Of a DNA stretch of 64,000 nt, positions 36,787 through 45,421 are shown one piece after another. Under the pieces are notes generated by a model. That model was given only the letters and a program-made list of their open reading frames with translations. It made no database searches and had not been told where the DNA came from. A program made the translations under genes and the position numbers. Position 1 is the first letter of the stretch, and every line of letters begins with the position of its first letter. This DNA comes from Amycolatopsis sp. EV170708-02-1. Its GTDB lineage: Bacteria; Actinomycetota; Actinomycetes; Mycobacteriales; Pseudonocardiaceae. The stretch is from NCBI RefSeq assembly GCF_022479115.1, contig NZ_CP092497.1, forward strand, positions 6,510,001 to 6,574,000. The letters run 5' to 3'.

Positions 36787-37957
36787 ATTCGCGCGCCCGG
36801 TCGCGGATACGCCCGACCACGGCGGACCGCCGCCAGGCGCGCGTGACCTCCACCAGCCACGCCGCTTCGGTGGCGATGTCGGGCTCGTCGAGGTAGGTCG
36901 CCGGAACGTCGTCGGGGGCGTACCGGCGGCCCGCCTCGGCGGCGGCGAGCGCGGCGGCCAAGGCCGCGGCCTCGACCGTCGCGGCGACGCGGGCTTCGGG
37001 GATCTTCGCCTTGCGCGCTTCGGCTTCCGCGACCGGCGGGAGGTCCGGATCGAAGTAGGGCCGCAGCGCGAGATGGCCGTCCCGGATCTCGATGACCCTG
37101 CGATACAAGGCGAATTCGACGCCGCCCGGCATACCGGGGCCCGGGTCCAGCGCGATTCCCGGGACGGCTTCGCGCAATGCGGCCCACAACGGTTCGATCC
37201 GCCGGTAGGTCCGGTACATGCCGATCAGCCGGAACGGGGTGGCCAGCGCGGGCCCCCACACGCTGAGCGTCGCGCCGGCCCCGGCGAGCCCGACGCTCAG
37301 CGCCGCCAGGATCGCCGAGAGCGTGTCCTCGCCGGCGTCGACCGCGCCGGTGGTGGCGAGGATGTAGATGTCGTCGACGTCCCAGAAAGTCCAGCCCAGC
37401 GCGGAAACCCCGCCACCGACGAGCAGCCACAGCCCCGTGCGAAGCGGGCCGGGGTCGGCATGCCGCGCGAAGCGGGCGAAGACGATCGAGAACGTCAGCA
37501 GGCTGATCAGACCGTAGACGAGGAAAAGAACGTTGTACGCGACGAACCAGCCGAGCCCGCCCGGCCCGGCGGCGGTGTGCTCGCCGACGCGGTAACTGCC
37601 GGAGAGGAAGAAGAGCGCGATCTCGGCGGCCACGACGGTCCAGGACAGCACCGCGTGCCAGCCGATCCGCCTGTCCTCCCCCAGTTTCAGCGAATGCGCG
37701 AACGCGACCGCGAAGGCCATCGCGCCGATCTTGAGCAGATCGGCCGCGAGATTCAGGAGACTGCCGATGGGCTCTTCGACGCCGACGGCGTTCTCCATGG
37801 CCGGGGTGAGCAGCATGATGCCGCCCGCGATACACATCCCGAAGCCGCTGAGGAACCACATCCGCCGCCGAGGCTGGGTGTGCCCGGCCTGGATCAGCTT
37901 GTAGCCGAAACCCGCGAACGCCACCACGCAACAGAAGTACGCGATGGTCTCGGTCAC
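36767..37957 (-). CDS. MAB_1171c-family membrane protein
   Basis: A 396-residue protein. The first 245 residues hold seven hydrophobic helices, starting with TIAYFCCVVAFAGFGYKLIQ. The remainder is a cytosolic domain beginning TPFRLIGMYRTYRRIEPLWAAL, with the EFALYRRVIEIRDGHLALRPY segment typical of the family. The GTG overlaps the ImmA-like stop (GTGA). This architecture follows XRE and ImmA/IrrE genes in many actinobacteria, but no function has been established to my knowledge. Its last codons lie in a family A repeat. Confidence 0.82.
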   Translation of the reverse strand: MTETIAYFCCVVAFAGFGYKLIQAGHTQPRRRMWFLSGFGMCIAGGIMLLTPAMENAVGVEEPIGSLLNLAADLLKIGAMAFAVAFAHSLKLGEDRRIGWHAVLSWTVVAAEIALFFLSGSYRVGEHTAAGPGGLGWFVAYNVLFLVYGLISLLTFSIVFARFARHADPGPLRTGLWLLVGGGVSALGWTFWDVDDIYILATTGAVDAGEDTLSAILAALSVGLAGAGATLSVWGPALATPFRLIGMYRTYRRIEPLWAALREAVPGIALDPGPGMPGGVEFALYRRVIEIRDGHLALRPYFDPDLPPVAEAEARKAKIPEARVAATVEAAALAAALAAAEAGRRYAPDDVPATYLDEPDIATEAAWLVEVTRAWRRSAVVGRIRDRARESATRVL

Positions 37958-38517
37958 GGCAGGCGCCGTTTCCGGCTGCCGAAGAGGTCGTCGACCCTCG
38001 CCAATCCGCCGGCGAGATCACTTCCGCTCTCGCTGTGCCTGGCCGCGCCGCGTACCGACGTCCGCGCGACGCGTTGCGCGAGGAGGCTGGCGAGCAGTTC
38101 GGCCTCCTGCTCCTCGACGGCGCTGTAACTCGTGCGGCCGAGGACCCGGCGGACGAGTTCGGGCGACAGGTTCGGCATGAGGGCCTTGCCGGCGGCGGCG
38201 TCGAGCGCGATCCCGGCGGCGCCCGCGTCCGAACCGATGTGGCCGCACAACAGATGGCCGACCTCGTGGAGCAGGATATGCCGCCGGTGCAGGGCGGTGG
38301 TGTTGGCCGGATAGAGGATGTAGTCCGCGCGCTCGGTGCTCATCAGCAGCCCGCATGGACCACTGGAGGGGACGCTGACCTGCATCAATTCGATCGGACG
38401 GCCGCGTTCGGCGGCCAGTTCGGCGATGAAGGCCCCGGCGTCGAAAGGTTCGGGAAGGGCCACGCCGTCGGCGAGACTTCGGCAGCGGCGCCACAACTCC
38501 TTACGACGACGGTCCAC
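37954..38517 (-). CDS. ImmA/IrrE-family metallo-endopeptidase
   Basis: A 187-residue protein with the zinc-protease motif HEVGH (84-88) in HRRHILLHEVGHLLCGH, followed by a conserved Arg/Tyr-rich helix (VLGRTSYSAVEEQEAELLASLL) that carries the third ligand region (EAE). ImmA-type enzymes cut a partner XRE repressor to relieve repression. The GTG follows the XRE stop directly with no gap, and its own stop overlaps the MAB_1171c start. The obvious substrate candidate is the XRE protein encoded just upstream. Confidence 0.87.
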   Translation of the reverse strand: MDRRRKELWRRCRSLADGVALPEPFDAGAFIAELAAERGRPIELMQVSVPSSGPCGLLMSTERADYILYPANTTALHRRHILLHEVGHLLCGHIGSDAGAAGIALDAAAGKALMPNLSPELVRRVLGRTSYSAVEEQEAELLASLLAQRVARTSVRGAARHSESGSDLAGGLARVDDLFGSRKRRLP

Positions 38518-38958
38518 TCACGACTCCTTCTTCGGGCCGCCCCGTCCGGATTCCCTGCGGGCGATCGCGTCGATCATGTCGCTGATGGTGTCGAGTCCGT
38601 CGGGGGAAAGCGTTACGGCCCGGAGCGCGACGTCGCGGACACCGGCGTCGCGAAGGGCGCCGAGGAGCGCGAGTTCCTCGGCGATCTTGGCGCTCTGCTC
38701 GTCGTCGAAGAAGTACGCGGGCGAGACGCCGAAGAACTGGGCGAGCGCCTCGAGGTGGCGTTTCGTCGGGTTGTCGCGGCGACCGGTGCGCAGCTGCCAC
38801 AGGTACGTCGTCGAAAAGCTCTCGCCGGTGGCCTCACGGCACGCCTTGGCGACCTCTTCGTGGCTGTACGGCTCACGATCGGGTCTGAGCACGATCTGGA
38901 ACAGCTTGTCGATCTTCTCGGCGAGCGTCGTCTTACCGGGCTCGGTCGCGGCCACCAT
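38518..38958 (-). CDS. XRE-type helix-turn-helix regulator
   Basis: A 146-residue regulator. The helix-turn-helix spans about 30-85: EEVAKACREATGESFSTTYLWQLRTGRRDNPTKRHLEALAQFFGVSPAYFFDDEQ. A C-terminal helical part (EELALLGALRDAGVRDVALRAVTLS) resembles that of repressors that are partners of ImmA proteases. GGGAGTGGG precedes the ATG. First gene of the XRE-ImmA-MAB_1171c operon. Confidence 0.87.
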   Translation of the reverse strand: MVAATEPGKTTLAEKIDKLFQIVLRPDREPYSHEEVAKACREATGESFSTTYLWQLRTGRRDNPTKRHLEALAQFFGVSPAYFFDDEQSAKIAEELALLGALRDAGVRDVALRAVTLSPDGLDTISDMIDAIARRESGRGGPKKES

Positions 38959-39025
38959 CCCACTCCCTACCTCTCGTGCCCGTTCATGCTAGTTGACGCG
39001 GGCCCCGCGCCGTACACGACAGTTT

Positions 39026-39886
39026 TCACCTCAAGCGCGGCTTCGGCTGGCAACGCGGGCAGGAGAACGACGAACGGTTCATGAAGGGATCGCGCCGGAT
39101 GGCCGTCCCGCACCGGCCGCAGGGCAGTCCTTCCTGGCCGTAGGCGTCGAGCGAGCGGTCGAAGTATCCGGACTCGCCGTTGATGTTGACGTAAAGCGCG
39201 TCGAACGACGTCCCGCCGACGACCAGCGCCTCCGCCATCACCTCGCTGGCGGCGGTGAGCACGGTGCGGCCGTGGGCCGCGGTGAGTTTGTCGGTCGGGC
39301 GGGCCCAGTGGAGCTTGGAGCGCCAGAGCGCCTCGTCGGCGTAGATGTTGCCGATCCCGGAGACGAGCGTCTGGTCGAGCAGGGCGCGTTTGAGCTCGGT
39401 CCGCCTCGACCGCAGCGCGCGGACGGCCTGGTCGAGGTCGAACCGCGGATCCATCGGGTCGCGGGCGATATGCGCGATGGTGCCCGGCAACGCCGTCCCG
39501 TCGACCTCGGTGAGTTCGGCGAGCGCGAGCCCACCGAAGGTCCGCTGGTCGACGAAGCGCAACTCCGGCCCGTTGTCGGCGAAGCGGAACCGCACGCGAA
39601 GGTGCTTCTCGTCTGGCGCGTCCCCGTGCTGGACGAGCATCTGGCCGCTCATGCCGAGATGCGCGAGCATGGCCTGGCCGTCGGAAAGCTCCAGCCACAG
39701 GTACTTGCCGCGGCGCCGGGCGGCGGTGATCTTCACGCCGGAAAGCCGTCCGCTGAAGTCCTCGGCGCCGAGTTCGTGGCGGCGGATCGCGCGGGCGTGG
39801 AGGACTTCGACCTCGGTGATCGTCCGGCCGGAGACATGCGCCTCGAGCCCGGCACGGACCACCTCGACCTCGGGGAGTTCGGGCAT
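39026..39886 (-). CDS. mutM: Formamidopyrimidine-DNA glycosylase
   Basis: Base-excision repair enzyme removing 8-oxoguanine and Fapy lesions. It starts [18 protein letters not shown], with the catalytic N-terminal proline (P2) and E3. The helix-two-turn-helix has [13 protein letters not shown], and the C-terminal zinc finger is [10 protein letters not shown]...CPRCQ. It has 286 residues, normal. In mycobacteria fpg lies next to rnc; here a PL6 lyase gene separates them. Confidence 0.95.
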   Translation of the reverse strand: MPELPEVEVVRAGLEAHVSGRTITEVEVLHARAIRRHELGAEDFSGRLSGVKITAARRRGKYLWLELSDGQAMLAHLGMSGQMLVQHGDAPDEKHLRVRFRFADNGPELRFVDQRTFGGLALAELTEVDGTALPGTIAHIARDPMDPRFDLDQAVRALRSRRTELKRALLDQTLVSGIGNIYADEALWRSKLHWARPTDKLTAAHGRTVLTAASEVMAEALVVGGTSFDALYVNINGESGYFDRSLDAYGQEGLPCGRCGTAIRRDPFMNRSSFSCPRCQPKPRLR

Positions 39887-39910
39887 ACGGACGATTCTCC
39901 CACCGGGCGC

Positions 39911-39956
39911 CTCGTGAGTGGCGAGGACGGTTCTAACCGTCCTCGCCACGCACGAG
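39911..39956. repeat. Family D inverted repeat, copy 2
   Basis: CTCGTGAGTGGCGAGGACGG plus TT, CT centre, then AACCGTCCTCGCCACGCACG plus AG; one mismatch between the arms. Its left half differs by one base from the copy at 3469. It lies after the PL6 gene stop (minus) and upstream of mutM, so it probably ends the lyase transcript. Confidence 0.85.
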
Positions 39957-39960
39957 GGGG

Positions 39961-41316
39961 TCAGGGAGCGAGCGGCCCGACATCCGCCTTCGTCAGGGCC
40001 TTCCGCGCCCCGCCGGGCAGCAGTTCGTCGGCTCCGACGTCGTACTTCCCGGACCGCGCCTGCAGATCGAAGTCGGTGCCCGCGTACGGATAGGAGCCGA
40101 CACCCGCGTCGACCGCGGGGCTCCCGGACGACAGGCGGTACAGCCCGTCCTGAACCAGCTTCGGATCGACGGCCCGGTAGCCGGACGGCATCCCCGCGGG
40201 CCCGCCCCAGGCGATGTTCCCCTCGTACCTCACGTCCGAACCGCCCGGCATGCTCACGAGCTTTCCGGTCCCCTGCAGGATGTTGTTCGCGAGCACGCAG
40301 TCCTTGGGCTTGAAATCGCCGCCGTCGCCGTGAATGCCGTCGGTGGTCCCGACGACGGTGTTGTACGCGACCACGACCCGATCGGGCCGGTCGTGGAGTT
40401 TGCTGTCCGGACCGCTGTCCGCCTCGTTGCCCGATCCGAAGACGATCCCGCGGTTCGCCGTGGTGTGCACGTAGTTATTGACGATCTTGTGGTCGTTGCC
40501 GTGGAAGCGGATCCCGGACCCGCCCAGCAGGATGTTCCCCTCCACCACGCTGCGATCCCCGTGGCGCAGCACGATGAAGCCGCGGCTGTCGCGGATCGTG
40601 TTGTACCGGACGACGTTGTCCGACGACTTCACGGAGATCGCCTCGGAATCCCCGTCGGCCTTCTCGAACAGGTTGTACTCGACGACTCCGCCCGCCGAGT
40701 ACTTCTGATGGTGACTCAGCCCGAACCGGATCGACTCGCCACCGTTCGACCCGGTGAACTTGTGGTTCGCGAAGTAGTTGTGGTGCACCTTGACCCGCTT
40801 CGCCATGTCCTTGGCCGGGCCGAGCACCTGCAGGAAGACCCCTTGCGTGGTGCGGTTCTGCAGGACGTTGTGGTCGAACTCGGTGTCGTCGCCGTTGAGC
40901 GTGACCCAGTTGCCGCCGCCGGAGAGCTGGACGTCGAGCCGGGTCAGCCGGTTGTGCGTGCTGCCCACCGGCACGCTCATCGAGCCACCGTGCCGGAGCT
41001 TGAAGCCGCGCAGCACGACATGCGAAGCGCCCGAGGAGAACGAGAAACCCGCGGATCCCTTGATCTCGGCCTTGCCGACGTGTTCGGCGGTGATCGTGAT
41101 CGGCGCGTTCGCCGTTCCCGACCGTTTGATCGCGATGGCCGAGCCCGCCGAATAGCTTCCGTCGGCCAGCCGGATCTCGTCGCCGGGGCTGGCTTTGTCG
41201 ATCGCGGACTGCAACGCGCCCAACGACGTCACCCGGACGACCTGGGCGGCCGAAGCCGTGGCAGGAACTGTCACCAGCGCCAAGATCGTCGCTGTGACCA
41301 GGCAGAAATGACGCAT
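39961..41316 (-). CDS. Secreted polysaccharide lyase, PL6 (alginate lyase/chondroitinase B) family
   Basis: A 451-residue right-handed parallel beta-helix protein. A signal peptide ([20 protein letters not shown], cleavage after ASA at about 23) indicates export. [11 protein letters not shown] near residue 46 is the first coil; [14 protein letters not shown] (192-205), [16 protein letters not shown] and [11 protein letters not shown] hold the catalytic K230 and R251, 21 residues apart as in chondroitinase B (K250, R271); E225 matches a calcium ligand. The substrate could be alginate or a glycosaminoglycan; sequence alone does not decide. Confidence 0.88.
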   Translation of the reverse strand: MRHFCLVTATILALVTVPATASAAQVVRVTSLGALQSAIDKASPGDEIRLADGSYSAGSAIAIKRSGTANAPITITAEHVGKAEIKGSAGFSFSSGASHVVLRGFKLRHGGSMSVPVGSTHNRLTRLDVQLSGGGNWVTLNGDDTEFDHNVLQNRTTQGVFLQVLGPAKDMAKRVKVHHNYFANHKFTGSNGGESIRFGLSHHQKYSAGGVVEYNLFEKADGDSEAISVKSSDNVVRYNTIRDSRGFIVLRHGDRSVVEGNILLGGSGIRFHGNDHKIVNNYVHTTANRGIVFGSGNEADSGPDSKLHDRPDRVVVAYNTVVGTTDGIHGDGGDFKPKDCVLANNILQGTGKLVSMPGGSDVRYEGNIAWGGPAGMPSGYRAVDPKLVQDGLYRLSSGSPAVDAGVGSYPYAGTDFDLQARSGKYDVGADELLPGGARKALTKADVGPLAP

Positions 41317-41427
41317 CCGCCGACCTCTCGACAGGCGACCCGGAAGGTCGCGTCAGTGGCGGCGGACTGCGATGAGGTTACTGATTCACCGACTCGTGCG
41401 TCAACGAGCCGTCCCGATCAAGGGGAC

Positions 41428-42174
41428 TCAGGTCGTCTTCGGCGGCTGCTCGATGTCGAGCTCGGCCGAAAGCTGGCGCCAGGCCGTCTCGGCGGCCTTC
41501 TGCTCGGCTTCCTTCTTGGTCGTTCCCGAGCCGTAGCCGAGTTCACGCCCGCCGACGAGGACGGTGGCGCTGAACTCCTTGCGGTGATCGGGCCCGGTGT
41601 CCTCGACCTTGTACTCGGGCACGCCGAGCCCGGCCGACGCCGTCAGCTCCTGGAGGCTGGTCTTCCAGTCCAGGCCGGCGCCACGCAGCGGCGCCTCGGC
41701 GAGCAGGCCGTCGAACAGGTGGTGCACGAGCTTGCGCGCGACGTCGATGCCGTGCTGCTGGTACGCGGCGCCGATGACGGCTTCGAGCCCGTCGGCGAGG
41801 ATGCTCGCCTTGTCCCGGCCGCCGGTGAGCTCTTCGCCCTTGCCCAGCAGCAGGTGCCTGCCCAGCCCGCCTTCGCCGAGACCGCGCGCGACCCTGGCCA
41901 GCGCGTGCATGTTGACCACGCTGGCCCGGAGCTTCGCGAGCTGACCTTCGGCCAGTTCGGGATGGGTGTTGTAGAGGTGGTCGGTGACGACCAGGCCCAG
42001 CACCGCGTCCCCGAGGAACTCCAGACGCTCGTTCGGCGGCAACCCACCGTTCTCATAGGCATAAGAACGGTGGGTCAGCGACAGCGTCAGCAGCTCGGGC
42101 TCGATCGTGATCCCGAGTGCTTCGAGCAGTGGTGCGGGGTCCGCGGGTGGTCCACCGGCCGACTTGCCCCCCAT
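41428..42174 (-). CDS. rnc: Ribonuclease III
   Basis: A double-strand-specific endoribonuclease for rRNA and mRNA processing. The 248-residue protein has [12 protein letters not shown], the signature [14 protein letters not shown] with catalytic Glu/Asp near residue 50, and the second acidic cluster [16 protein letters not shown]. The dsRNA-binding domain ([29 protein letters not shown]...[18 protein letters not shown]) closes the chain. rpmF and yceD lie immediately upstream, a conserved actinobacterial order. Confidence 0.95.
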   Translation of the reverse strand: MGGKSAGGPPADPAPLLEALGITIEPELLTLSLTHRSYAYENGGLPPNERLEFLGDAVLGLVVTDHLYNTHPELAEGQLAKLRASVVNMHALARVARGLGEGGLGRHLLLGKGEELTGGRDKASILADGLEAVIGAAYQQHGIDVARKLVHHLFDGLLAEAPLRGAGLDWKTSLQELTASAGLGVPEYKVEDTGPDHRKEFSATVLVGGRELGYGSGTTKKEAEQKAAETAWRQLSAELDIEQPPKTT

Positions 42175-42189
42175 GTCGTCAGCTGCCGA

Positions 42190-42372
42190 TCAGGCGGGCT
42201 CGACGACCTGGCGACCGTTGTGCTGGCCGCAGGCCGGGCACGCGATGTGCTGGAGCTTCGGCTGCTTGCAGGCGCGGTTGGAGCAGGGCACCAGCTGAAC
42301 CGGAGCCGCCTTCCACTGGCTGCGGCGCGCGCGGGTGTTGGATCGCGACATCTTCCGCTTCGGGACGGCCAC
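42190..42372 (-). CDS. rpmF: 50S ribosomal protein L32
   Basis: A 60-residue ribosomal protein: MAVPKRKMSRSNTRARRSQW at the start, then a zinc-ribbon of four cysteines (C30, C35 and the CPAC pair). GAAGGAG precedes the ATG. It lies between yceD and rnc, as in most actinobacteria. The cysteine form (C+) indicates that a zinc-independent paralogue may exist elsewhere. Confidence 0.95.
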   Translation of the reverse strand: MAVPKRKMSRSNTRARRSQWKAAPVQLVPCSNRACKQPKLQHIACPACGQHNGRQVVEPA

Positions 42373-42444
42373 GAGTAGATCTCCTTCAGACGGTCTGCCC
42401 GCGGTCGCGAGCGAACTTGCTTCTCCGGATCGAGCTGGTGCTCG

Positions 42445-43062
42445 TCAGGCTTGCTTTCCGGGGCCATCGGCCTGGTCATCGCCCGTTTCGTCGCCGAAAC
42501 GATCGACCAGCGCGGCCCACCGAGGGTCTATCTTCTCATGCCCGTGCCCGGGCTCGAGATCGGCCCACTTGACACCGCATTCGGTGCACAGTCCCCGGCA
42601 GTCCTCGGTGCACAGCGGGGCCAGCGGGAGCGCCAGCACCACCGCGTCGCGGACCGTCGGCTCGAGATCGATCCGGTCGTCCACCAGGCGGGGGATCTCG
42701 TCCTCGTCGGTGGTCTCCTCGGTCGCGGAGCCGGGGTAGGCGAAGAGCTCGGTCAGGTCGACCTCGACGTCCTCGGTGATCGGGTCGAGGCACCGCGAGC
42801 AGTGCCCCGTCGCGACGGCGGACGCCGTCCCGCTGACGAGCACACCCTCGACGACGGATTCGAGCATCAGGTCGAGTTCGAGGCTGGAGCCGGCGTCGAT
42901 GGTGATGACGTCGGGCACACCGAGCGCGTTCTCGACGGGGATCGAGCGTTGGACGGCCTTGCTCAGGCCGGCGTGACGGCCGAGCTCGCGGGTGTCGAGC
43001 ACCCACGGGTTCCGGTCGTCCAGCTGCGCAGGCCTGGCCTGCGGCGACTTGTTCTCAGACAT
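42445..43062 (-). CDS. yceD: YceD/DUF177 family protein
   Basis: A 205-residue protein of the family usually encoded just upstream of rpmF and linked to 23S rRNA or ribosome assembly. PWVLDTRELGRHAG at the start, the CSRCLDPI pair near 95 and CTEDCRGLCTECG near 150 mark the family; the cysteines likely bind zinc. The N-terminal 20 residues and acidic C-terminal tail (GDETGDDQADG) are poorly conserved. Homologue of mycobacterial Rv2926c. Confidence 0.9.
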   Translation of the reverse strand: MSENKSPQARPAQLDDRNPWVLDTRELGRHAGLSKAVQRSIPVENALGVPDVITIDAGSSLELDLMLESVVEGVLVSGTASAVATGHCSRCLDPITEDVEVDLTELFAYPGSATEETTDEDEIPRLVDDRIDLEPTVRDAVVLALPLAPLCTEDCRGLCTECGVKWADLEPGHGHEKIDPRWAALVDRFGDETGDDQADGPGKQA

Positions 43063-43126
43063 CGGTCACCAGGGTACGCAGGTACCGCCACTCACTTTCG
43101 GGCGGCCGGAACCGGGCCGGTCCGTG

Positions 43127-43181
43127 AAGGCCTCCTTACCTACCCTGAAGGTAGTGAAGGAGGCCCTCACTACCTTCAGGG
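43127..43181. repeat. Family C repeat variant, copy 3, with two alternative hairpins
   Basis: GGCCTCCTT (43129-43137) can pair with AAGGAGGCC downstream, while CCCTGAAGGTAGTGA (43143-43157) pairs perfectly with TCACTACCTTCAGGG (43167-43181). The pairings are mutually exclusive. It lies between sepIVA (minus, 3' end) and the yceD start. Confidence 0.75.
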
Positions 43182-43208
43182 CCGGATGAACCAGCAGCCC
43201 TGGGGCGA

Positions 43209-43940
43209 TCAGCTCTGGTAGTCGTACAGCGAAGTCCGGCTGTTGCCCGGCAGGTTGACCGGCGACCGCAGGTGGTTGCGCCCGGAGTCGACCGTCCGCA
43301 GCGTGGTCGCCAGCAGCTCGGAGAACTCGGCCAGCTTCCCGTCGACGTAGGCGTCGCAGTCGCCGCGCTGCTTGTCGGCCTCGACGTGCGCCTCGTCGAC
43401 GATGCGCGCCGCCTCGCCGTGCGCGGCCTGGACGACCTCGGTCTGGGCGACGAGCCGGGCCTGTTCGGCGCGGCCGTCCTCGATGGCGCGCTCGTAGGCG
43501 TCGCGGCCGGCCTGGATCATCCGCTCCGACTCGGCACGCGAGCGGTCGGTGAGGTTCTGGAACTCCGCCTGCCCGGCGGCGACCATGCGCTCGGCCTCGC
43601 TGTGCGCGTCGCTCATCATCTGCTCGGCGCGGGCCCGGGCGTCGGCGAGGATGCGCTCGGCCTCGGCCTGCGCGTCGGCGACCGTGCGGTCGGCCTCGGT
43701 GTTCGCCGTGGTGATCGTCTCCGCCGCCTCGGTGCGGGCGGTCTGGATCAGCTGATCACGCTTGTCCAGGACGTCCTGCGCGTCGTCGACCTCGCCCGGC
43801 AGGGCGTCACGGATGTCGTCGAGCAGCTCCAGGGTGTCCCCGCGCGGGACGACGCAACTGGAGGTCATCGGCACGCCGCGGGCTTCCTCCACGATGGTGA
43901 CGAGCTCGTCGAGCGCCTCGAAAACCCGGTACACGGCCAC
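43209..43940 (-). CDS. sepIVA: SepIVA-like DivIVA-domain septation protein
   Basis: A 243-residue mostly coiled-coil protein. MAVYRVFEALDELVTIVEEARG is the DivIVA-like N terminus, then about 150 residues of Ala/Glu-rich heptads (EADRTVADAQAEAERILADARARAEQMMSDAHSEAERM). Mycobacterial SepIVA (Rv2927c) lies in the same place, upstream of the Rv2926c-rpmF-rnc cluster, and is needed for septation and polar growth. The tail PGNSRTSLYDYQS is short. Assignment rests on synteny and domain pattern. Confidence 0.88.
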   Translation of the reverse strand: MAVYRVFEALDELVTIVEEARGVPMTSSCVVPRGDTLELLDDIRDALPGEVDDAQDVLDKRDQLIQTARTEAAETITTANTEADRTVADAQAEAERILADARARAEQMMSDAHSEAERMVAAGQAEFQNLTDRSRAESERMIQAGRDAYERAIEDGRAEQARLVAQTEVVQAAHGEAARIVDEAHVEADKQRGDCDAYVDGKLAEFSELLATTLRTVDSGRNHLRSPVNLPGNSRTSLYDYQS

Positions 43941-44010
43941 TCCCTACCTACAGCGATCCCCACATTCCCTGAGTTCAGTTTGCCCTCATCACCGCCGTAA
44001 GGGGTGAAAG

Positions 44011-44047
44011 CGCGCGGTACCGGGCGTGTCCCCGCCGGTACCGCGCG
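44011..44047. terminator. Hairpin terminator after the ECF sigma operon
   Basis: CGCGCGGTACCGG (44011-44023) and CCGGTACCGCGCG (44035-44047) form a perfect 13-bp stem, 7 bp after the stop of the minus-strand membrane protein. No U-tract. Confidence 0.75.
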
Positions 44048-44053
44048 CCATGA

Positions 44054-44839
44054 TCACCGAAGGGTCAGCTCCGGATCCAGGACGAGCGCCAGCAATTGCT
44101 GGTCGGTGAGCGACGGCCCGCCGCGGCCGTTCAGCGCGCCGAGGTCCGTCACGGTGACCGCGGTGCCGTCGGCCAGGAACGCGATCGCGTCGCGCCCGGA
44201 GACCGATTCGACGGTCGTCCCCTTCAGATTCGCTCCGGGGTCGCCCTTCTCGTTGATCACGACCCGAGCCCCGCCCGGCCGGGGCAGCACCTCGCACCGC
44301 AGGGGTTTCCCGTCCGGCAACGTGACCTTGACCTCGGGGCAGGCGGCCCGATCGGAATATCCGTTCCTGGTGGAGACCACCCCGGTGAGCGTCACGTTGA
44401 ACCCTCGTTCGGTTTTCGAGGCGTCCCGATAGCGCACGCTCGCGGTCATCAGGTCCCACTCGTCCGGGTAGGACTGCTCGAACCCGCCGAACGTGAGCTC
44501 GGTCGCGCCGGGCAGGAGGGCCGTGACCGCCTTCTTCAGATGCTCCAAGTTGCGGACCTTCTGCGGCGTCAGGTCCATGCGCGGTGTGTTCCCGTCCGGT
44601 CGTATCTGGGGCGGGAGCGCGGAGGTGGTGGCGGCGGGCGAGACCGGCGCCGTCCCTCCCCACGGTGCCACGAACACCACCGCGGCCGCGATCACCGCCA
44701 GTGTCGCGATGCCCGTGGCGACGACCCCTCGCCGGTTTCGCGCCTTCTTCGCCGCCGTCGCGGCGACCTCGTCCGGGTCGAAGCCGAGCGGGGGCTCGGC
44801 CAAGGTGATCCCGCGCAGCCTGTTCTCGAGTTCGTCCAT
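44054..44839 (-). CDS. Membrane-anchored partner of the ECF sigma factor (putative anti-sigma or sensor)
   Basis: A 261-residue protein with a cytosolic N terminus of about 37 residues (MDELENRLRGITLAEPPLGF), one membrane helix (about 38-57, GVVATGIATLAVIAAAVVFV) and an extracytoplasmic domain with two cysteines (CPEVKV, LRCEVL). It starts at a TGATG junction with the sigma gene, so it is translationally coupled. No zinc-binding HxxxCxxC motif is visible, so it is not a typical ZAS anti-sigma factor; regulation of the sigma factor is inferred from position. Confidence 0.75.
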   Translation of the reverse strand: MDELENRLRGITLAEPPLGFDPDEVAATAAKKARNRRGVVATGIATLAVIAAAVVFVAPWGGTAPVSPAATTSALPPQIRPDGNTPRMDLTPQKVRNLEHLKKAVTALLPGATELTFGGFEQSYPDEWDLMTASVRYRDASKTERGFNVTLTGVVSTRNGYSDRAACPEVKVTLPDGKPLRCEVLPRPGGARVVINEKGDPGANLKGTTVESVSGRDAIAFLADGTAVTVTDLGALNGRGGPSLTDQQLLALVLDPELTLR

Positions 44840-45354
44840 CACGCGCTCCTCCCGGAGACAGCCTCGTCGTGCTGTCTCTGCAGGGCCGCGCGGAGGACGC
44901 CGAGTCCTCGCGCGGCCTGGCTCCTGACCGTCCCTTCCGAACAGCGCAGCGCGACGGCGACCTCCGCGACCGGGAGATCGGCGCAGTAGCGCAGCACGAC
45001 GGCGGCGCGCTGTTTCGGAGGAACTTCGGCGAGGGCGCGAAGCAGCGAATCCGAGATGCCGGCGGGAGCCGGAGCAGCGGGCTCTTCGGGGACGACGCCG
45101 TCGCGGTTCTCTCTGCTCCGCCATGGTCGTCGCCGCTCGTCGAGCCAGCAGCGCATCAGGATCTGCCTCGTGTAGTTGTCGACGGGCCCTTTCCGGCGGA
45201 CCTTCGGCCAGACCCGGTAGAGCTTGATGAGCGCGGTTTGGACCAGATCCTCCGCGAGATGCCAGTCGCCGCAGAGCAGGTACGCCGTCCGCCTGAGCGG
45301 TAGCGCCTTGTCCCTGGCGAACTCCCTGAAGCTCGCATCGTCCCCAGACCGCAT
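44839..45354 (-). CDS. ECF RNA polymerase sigma factor, SigE-like family
   Basis: A 171-residue sigma factor. Region 2 is FREFARDKALPLRRTAYLLCGDWHLAEDLVQTALIKLYRVWP, and region 4 is LAEVPPKQRAAVVLRYCADLPVAEVAVALRCSEGTVRSQAARGL. This is the short actinomycete 'SigE family' type. It is coupled to the membrane protein gene downstream. No matching promoter motif was identified upstream. Confidence 0.9.
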   Translation of the reverse strand: MRSGDDASFREFARDKALPLRRTAYLLCGDWHLAEDLVQTALIKLYRVWPKVRRKGPVDNYTRQILMRCWLDERRRPWRSRENRDGVVPEEPAAPAPAGISDSLLRALAEVPPKQRAAVVLRYCADLPVAEVAVALRCSEGTVRSQAARGLGVLRAALQRQHDEAVSGRSA

Positions 45355-45421
45355 CGTGCCTCCTCGTCCGTGTTCCGGTGTATCTCACGGACGGGGAGGC
45401 ACGAAATGTTGCACGGGCGGG

